Below are positions 5,265 to 8,929 of a stretch of DNA of 8,929 bases, piece by piece. The position numbers were made by a program, and so were the translations under genes. Within the stretch, counting starts at the first letter, position 1. The number at the start of each line of letters is the position of its first letter. The notes below the pieces were generated by a model, which was not told where the DNA came from, searched no databases, and saw only the letters and a program-made list of their open reading frames with translations. Origin of the DNA: Desulfobacterales bacterium. Lineage in GTDB: Bacteria > Desulfobacterota > Desulfobacteria > Desulfobacterales > ETH-SRB1. The stretch covers positions 1-8,929 of the forward strand of contig JASEIZ010000075.1 of the NCBI GenBank assembly GCA_030017395.1, written 5' to 3'.

Positions 5265-8200
5265 TTATTTGTCCTTTTTCTTTTCGCAGATTGCCATTGG
5301 ATCAGCCATTAGTTTCAGGTTTTCATATCGCTCCATATACTCTTTTTCAAGACGAACGGTCAACATTTTGGACTCTTCCGGAAATATCTTTTGCAAAGAA
5401 GCGTAACGTACCTCGCCGGTTAAAAACTCCTGGAGCTTTCCATCAGGTTTTTTTGAATCAAGTATAAATGGATTCTTCTCTTCGGCCTTTAACAAAGGAT
5501 TGTAGCGATACAAAGGCCAGTAGCCGCACTGAACCGCCAGCTTTGCCTCTTCCTGGCTCCTCCCCATGCCTTTTTTGATTCCATGATTTATACAGGGAGA
5601 ATAAGCCATAATCAGAGATGGCCCGTCATATCCTTCGGCCTCTGTAAAAGCCTTAACAAGCTGCTGTTTATTGGCTCCCATGGCAACGTTGGCCACATAT
5701 ACATAACCGTATGTCATTGCCATGCGGCCCATATCCTTTTTGCATGTCTTTTTGCCGGATGCCGCAAACTTGGCAACAGATCCGGTCGGAGTAGCCTTGG
5801 AAGACTGGCCTCCTGTGTTTGAATATACTTCGGTATCAAGTACAAGAACATTTATGTCTTCGCCCGTAGCAAGCACATGATCGATACCGCCAAAACCAAT
5901 ATCATAAGCAGAGCCGTCCCCTGCGACAATCCAGTATGATTTTTTTGTAAACAGCCTGGACATGCCGGCTATTTTACTTAAAAGCAGATTGCCCTTGCAG
6001 CCTGCCAGAAGCTCTTTAAGCTGATCCCCATACTTTCTGGATCCACCGGCATCCTTCATGTTCTTCAGCCAGCCGGCCATGGCATCTTTTATCTCCTGCA
6101 AAATATCCATATTAAGCGCTTCTTGCATCAAACCGGCCAGTCTGCTGCGCTGCTGTAATGCTCCAAGAAACATACCATAGGTAAATTCCGCTGGATCTTC
6201 AAAAAGGGAGTTGCCCCAGGTAGGGCCAAAACCATCCCTGTTAAAACAGTAAGGAATAGCCGGAGCGCTTCCTCCCCAGATAGAGCTGCAGCCTGTTGCA
6301 TTTCCAATGATCATCCTCTCCCCGAAAAGTTGAGTTAGAAGTTTTACATATGGGGTTTCGCCACAGCCTGCGCAGGCTCCGGAAAACTCAAGCAAAGGCT
6401 GACAGAACTGGCTTCCCTTGATTGTATTCCTGTTGACCAGGTTGTCTTTCACCGGCAGCTCAACGCTAAATTCATGGTTTGGCACCTGAACCTCCGTCTG
6501 TGTGTCAAGCTGCTTCATAACCAGAGCCGGTTTCTTGGCAGGGCATATATCGGCACAATTGCCGCAGCCCATACAGTCTAAAGTATTTACCTGCACGCGG
6601 AAATGATAACCTTTAAGCTCCTTGCCTGTAGCTTTTTTGGTTTTAAAGTTTTTAGGCGCATTGACCAGTTCGTCATCCGTCAAGAGAACCGGACGTATGG
6701 CCGCATGAGGGCAGACCATTGAACACTGATTGCACTGTATGCAGTTACCTGCTATCCATTCTGGAATATTGATTGCCACCCCTCGTTTTTCATACTTTGA
6801 ACCTGCCACAGGGAAAATACCATCTATCGTAAACGCGCTGACCGGAAGTTTATCACCCTCCTGAGCCAGTATGGGGCGCATTACGTTTTTGACAAAATCC
6901 GGCTCTTCTTTGACTTCACCTGCAATGTCAACTGCATTGGCCCAATCTTTTGGATATTTGATTTCAACCAGATTGTCTAAGGTCTTATCCACTGCCTCGC
7001 AGTTTATATTGACGATCTTTTCACCCTTTTTGCCGAACATCTTTCTAATCTGATCTTTGAGATATGCAATAGCATCTTCCACAGGAATAATATTTGCCAG
7101 TTTAAAAAAGGCGGTTTGCATGATCATGTTGATCCTGCCTCCAAGACCTACTCCAGCCGCAATTTTGACAGCATCTATATTATAAAACTTAAGATTTCCC
7201 CGAGCAATAGTCCGGCGCATATGAGCAGGAAGTCTGTTTTCCAGATCTTTCAGTGTCCAGTCGGAATTAAGCACAAAGATTCCACCGGTCTTGATACCTT
7301 CAAGTATCGGATAGATATTTACATAACTGGCTTTATGACAGGCAATATAATCGGCTGAATCGATCAGATAGGTTGATTTAATCGGAGTCTTGCCAAAACG
7401 CAGGTGAGATATGGTGATCCCGCCTGATTTTTTGGAATCATAGGCGAAGTAAGCCTGGGCATACATATCGGTATTGTCGCCGATGATTTTGATTGCGCTT
7501 TTATTCGCGCCCACTGTGCCGTCTGCGCCAAGCCCCCAGAATTTACACTGCACGGTCCCTTCCGGAGCCACATCAAACCCCTCTTCCACTTCCAGAGATG
7601 TATGAGTAACATCATCGATAATACCTACCGTAAAATGATTCTTCGGACCCGCTGAATTCATGTTGTCAAAGACTGCCTTGACCATGCTGGGATTAAACTC
7701 TTTGGACCCCAAGCCATACCGGCCGTTGATAATGGTCGGCATTTCACCACGTTCCATATAGGCTGAGCATATATCCAGATAGAGAGGATCTCCGACAGCC
7801 CCCTTTTCCTTTGTCCTGTCAAGGACTGTAATGCGGTCGGCTGTCGCGGGTATGGCGGCAAAAAGATGTTCGATCGAAAAAGGACGATACAGCCGGACTT
7901 TGACAAGACCCACCCTTTCTCCTCTGCCTGACAGATAATTGACAACCTCTTCAATGGTCTCACAGGAAGAACCCATTGAAATAATTATTCTGTCTGCATC
8001 CGGATCACCGACATAATCAAAGAGCCTGTACTTGCGGCCGGTCAAGTCTGAAACCTTTTTCATGTAATTGCTGACAATAGCGGGAACCTTGCTGTAATAG
8101 GAATTCGATGTTTCCAGTCCCTGAAAATAAATATCAGGATTCTGGGCAGTCCCTCTGAGTTCAGGCCTTTCCGGATTTGCGCCTCTTGCGCGAAACGCGT

Positions 8201-8801
8201 CAAGAGCATTCATGTTAACCAGCCTGGCCATATCATCATAGTCGATCATCTCGACCTTCTGAATCTCATGGGAAGTGCGGAACCCGTCAAAGAAATGAAC
8301 AAAAGGAACGCTTGCTTCAATTGCGGAGAGGTGCGTTACCAGCCCCAGATCCATGGCTTCCTGAACAGAGGTTGAGGACAAAAGAGCAAAGCCTGTCTGC
8401 CGGACAGCCATGACATCCTGATGATCTCCAAAAATAGAGAGGGCATGCCCGGCAATGGCTCTGGCCGTGACATGAAAAACAGCCGGCAGCAGCTCTCCCG
8501 CAATCTTATACATGTTGGGAATCATCAAAAGAAGACCCTGCGAGGCTGTAAAGGTTGTTGTAAGAGCGCCGGATGCAAGAGATCCGTGAACGGTACCCGC
8601 AGCTCCGGCTTCTGACTGAAGCTCACGGACTATCATTGTCTGCCCGAATATATTCTTACGGCCATCGGCTGCCCATTCATCGCACAATTCGCCCATGCTG
8701 GACGAAGGTGTAATCGGATAAATGGCGGCAGTGTCACTCATGGCATATGCCACATGTGCGGCTGCTGTGTTCCCGTCGATTGTTTTCATTTTCTTTGCCA
8801 T
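5265..8801 (-). CDS. nifJ: Pyruvate:ferredoxin (flavodoxin) oxidoreductase, single-chain
   Basis: This 1178-residue cytoplasmic enzyme oxidatively decarboxylates pyruvate with CoA to acetyl-CoA and CO2, reducing ferredoxin or flavodoxin. Domains in order are the N-terminal pyrimidine/TPP domain (about 1-250), domain II (about 260-400), the gamma-type domain (about 415-610), an EKR segment (671-673), a 2[4Fe-4S] ferredoxin domain and the C-terminal TPP-pyrophosphate domain (about 800-1105). T31, E64 and R114 fall at the same numbers as the catalytic residues I recall for the D. africanus enzyme, and N995 is equivalent to its N996. Cluster ligands are C687/C690/C693/C697 and C743/C746/C749/C753. 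The TPP-proximal cluster is bound by C810/C813/C838/C1070. GDGSAYDIGFGG (961-972) is the Mg/TPP motif. The protein ends about 50 residues before the D. africanus enzyme, so the oxygen-protective C-terminal extension (domain VII) is absent. ATG 8801 has AAGGAGA (8816-8810) eight bases upstream. It is convergent with the REC-DHp gene. The por name is an equally valid symbol. Confidence 0.96.
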   Translation of the reverse strand: MAKKMKTIDGNTAAAHVAYAMSDTAAIYPITPSSSMGELCDEWAADGRKNIFGQTMIVRELQSEAGAAGTVHGSLASGALTTTFTASQGLLLMIPNMYKIAGELLPAVFHVTARAIAGHALSIFGDHQDVMAVRQTGFALLSSTSVQEAMDLGLVTHLSAIEASVPFVHFFDGFRTSHEIQKVEMIDYDDMARLVNMNALDAFRARGANPERPELRGTAQNPDIYFQGLETSNSYYSKVPAIVSNYMKKVSDLTGRKYRLFDYVGDPDADRIIISMGSSCETIEEVVNYLSGRGERVGLVKVRLYRPFSIEHLFAAIPATADRITVLDRTKEKGAVGDPLYLDICSAYMERGEMPTIINGRYGLGSKEFNPSMVKAVFDNMNSAGPKNHFTVGIIDDVTHTSLEVEEGFDVAPEGTVQCKFWGLGADGTVGANKSAIKIIGDNTDMYAQAYFAYDSKKSGGITISHLRFGKTPIKSTYLIDSADYIACHKASYVNIYPILEGIKTGGIFVLNSDWTLKDLENRLPAHMRRTIARGNLKFYNIDAVKIAAGVGLGGRINMIMQTAFFKLANIIPVEDAIAYLKDQIRKMFGKKGEKIVNINCEAVDKTLDNLVEIKYPKDWANAVDIAGEVKEEPDFVKNVMRPILAQEGDKLPVSAFTIDGIFPVAGSKYEKRGVAINIPEWIAGNCIQCNQCSMVCPHAAIRPVLLTDDELVNAPKNFKTKKATGKELKGYHFRVQVNTLDCMGCGNCADICPAKKPALVMKQLDTQTEVQVPNHEFSVELPVKDNLVNRNTIKGSQFCQPLLEFSGACAGCGETPYVKLLTQLFGERMIIGNATGCSSIWGGSAPAIPYCFNRDGFGPTWGNSLFEDPAEFTYGMFLGALQQRSRLAGLMQEALNMDILQEIKDAMAGWLKNMKDAGGSRKYGDQLKELLAGCKGNLLLSKIAGMSRLFTKKSYWIVAGDGSAYDIGFGGIDHVLATGEDINVLVLDTEVYSNTGGQSSKATPTGSVAKFAASGKKTCKKDMGRMAMTYGYVYVANVAMGANKQQLVKAFTEAEGYDGPSLIMAYSPCINHGIKKGMGRSQEEAKLAVQCGYWPLYRYNPLLKAEEKNPFILDSKKPDGKLQEFLTGEVRYASLQKIFPEESKMLTVRLEKEYMERYENLKLMADPMAICEKKKDK

Positions 8802-8830
8802 AGCACCGTTCTCCTTATATTATGAATTCT

Positions 8831-8872
8831 ACTTTTTACAAAACTGTCTTATTTGACGGCTTCGTAAAAAGT
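8831..8872. repeat. 9-bp inverted repeat upstream of the oxidoreductase gene
   Basis: ACTTTTTAC (8831-8839) and GTAAAAAGT (8864-8872) are perfect reverse complements separated by 24 bases. The right arm lies in GACGGCTTCGTAAAAAGTC, a string I recall as a frequent intergenic motif in deltaproteobacterial genomes. It lies within the leader or promoter region of the minus-strand gene and could be either a dispersed-repeat end or an operator-like dyad. The sequence alone does not separate these. Confidence 0.5.
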
Positions 8873-8880
8873 CTCGAAAT

Positions 8881-8929
8881 CGTCATGCCGGACTTGATAA
8901 GCCTGCCCCGTACTTGATACGGGGGCATC
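8881..8929. repeat. Dispersed repeat with hairpin CCCCGTA-CTTGA-TACGGGG
   Basis: A 7-bp stem with a 5-base loop lies at 8906-8924. The octamer ACTTGATA occurs twice with 20-base spacing (8892-8899 and 8912-8919). The composition (CGTCATGCCGGACTTGAT followed by the CCCCGTA hairpin) matches a class of short intergenic repeats common in Desulfobacterota and other environmental genomes, as I recall it. The element runs off the window edge, so it is incomplete here. Confidence 0.65.

Noticed and set aside
7658..7963. 101-residue minus-strand frame inside the oxidoreductase gene
   Set aside because: It is a different frame of the same strand within continuous oxidoreductase domain II coding sequence, with no domain or start signal.
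8817..8850. Promoter for the oxidoreductase on the minus strand
   Set aside because: CATAAT or TAATAT could serve as a -10 element, but no -35-like hexamer occurs at 16-18 bases and the distance to the ribosome-binding site would be too short.

Overview
The window looks like a chromosomal segment from a strictly anaerobic bacterium, most plausibly a Desulfobacterota (deltaproteobacterial) sulfate reducer or relative. The basis is a full-length pyruvate:ferredoxin oxidoreductase of the single-chain Desulfovibrio africanus type, a large multi-REC hybrid histidine kinase, an excisionase-HTH/REC regulator, and intergenic repeats of kinds common in that group. The taxonomic call is inference; the window holds no rRNA or other marker gene.

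Layout. Bases 1-368 contain no gene. They hold a heptamer tandem tract (1-60), a REP/MITE-like inverted repeat (83-164), an AT-rich stretch with a good sigma-70 promoter (221-249) and an octamer tandem tract (296-355). Three plus-strand genes follow. The first encodes an HTH-REC response regulator (369-986, TTG start). The second encodes a 1172-residue membrane hybrid histidine kinase (986-4504) and overlaps the first by one base (TGATG). The third encodes a short REC protein ending in an orphan histidine-kinase dimerisation/H-box domain with no ATPase domain (4653-5261). Between the second and third lies a decayed 3' end of a four-helix-bundle (23S rRNA intervening-sequence-type) protein gene. 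The pyruvate:ferredoxin oxidoreductase gene occupies 5265-8801 on the minus strand. Its stop codon is three bases from that of the REC protein. Bases 8802-8929 hold its ribosome-binding site and further dispersed repeats.

How the parts may work together. The kinase has a periplasmic sensor of likely dCache type, HAMP, GAF, HisKA, HATPase and two REC domains, but no HPt. The HTH-REC protein is the obvious DNA-binding output. The REC-DHp protein keeps its H-box histidine but lacks the adjacent acidic residue and the whole ATPase domain, and its REC lacks the conserved lysine. It could be a phosphotransfer or dimerisation partner for the kinase, or a truncated relic. The oxidoreductase makes acetyl-CoA, CO2 and reduced ferredoxin/flavodoxin from pyruvate. 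It is convergent with the signalling genes, so shared transcription is not implied.

The most unusual structure is a perfect 14-bp inverted repeat (934-965) that encodes the C-terminal tail of the first regulator and sits just upstream of the kinase ribosome-binding site. It shares its TCGA-rich motif with the tandem tract in front of the same gene.
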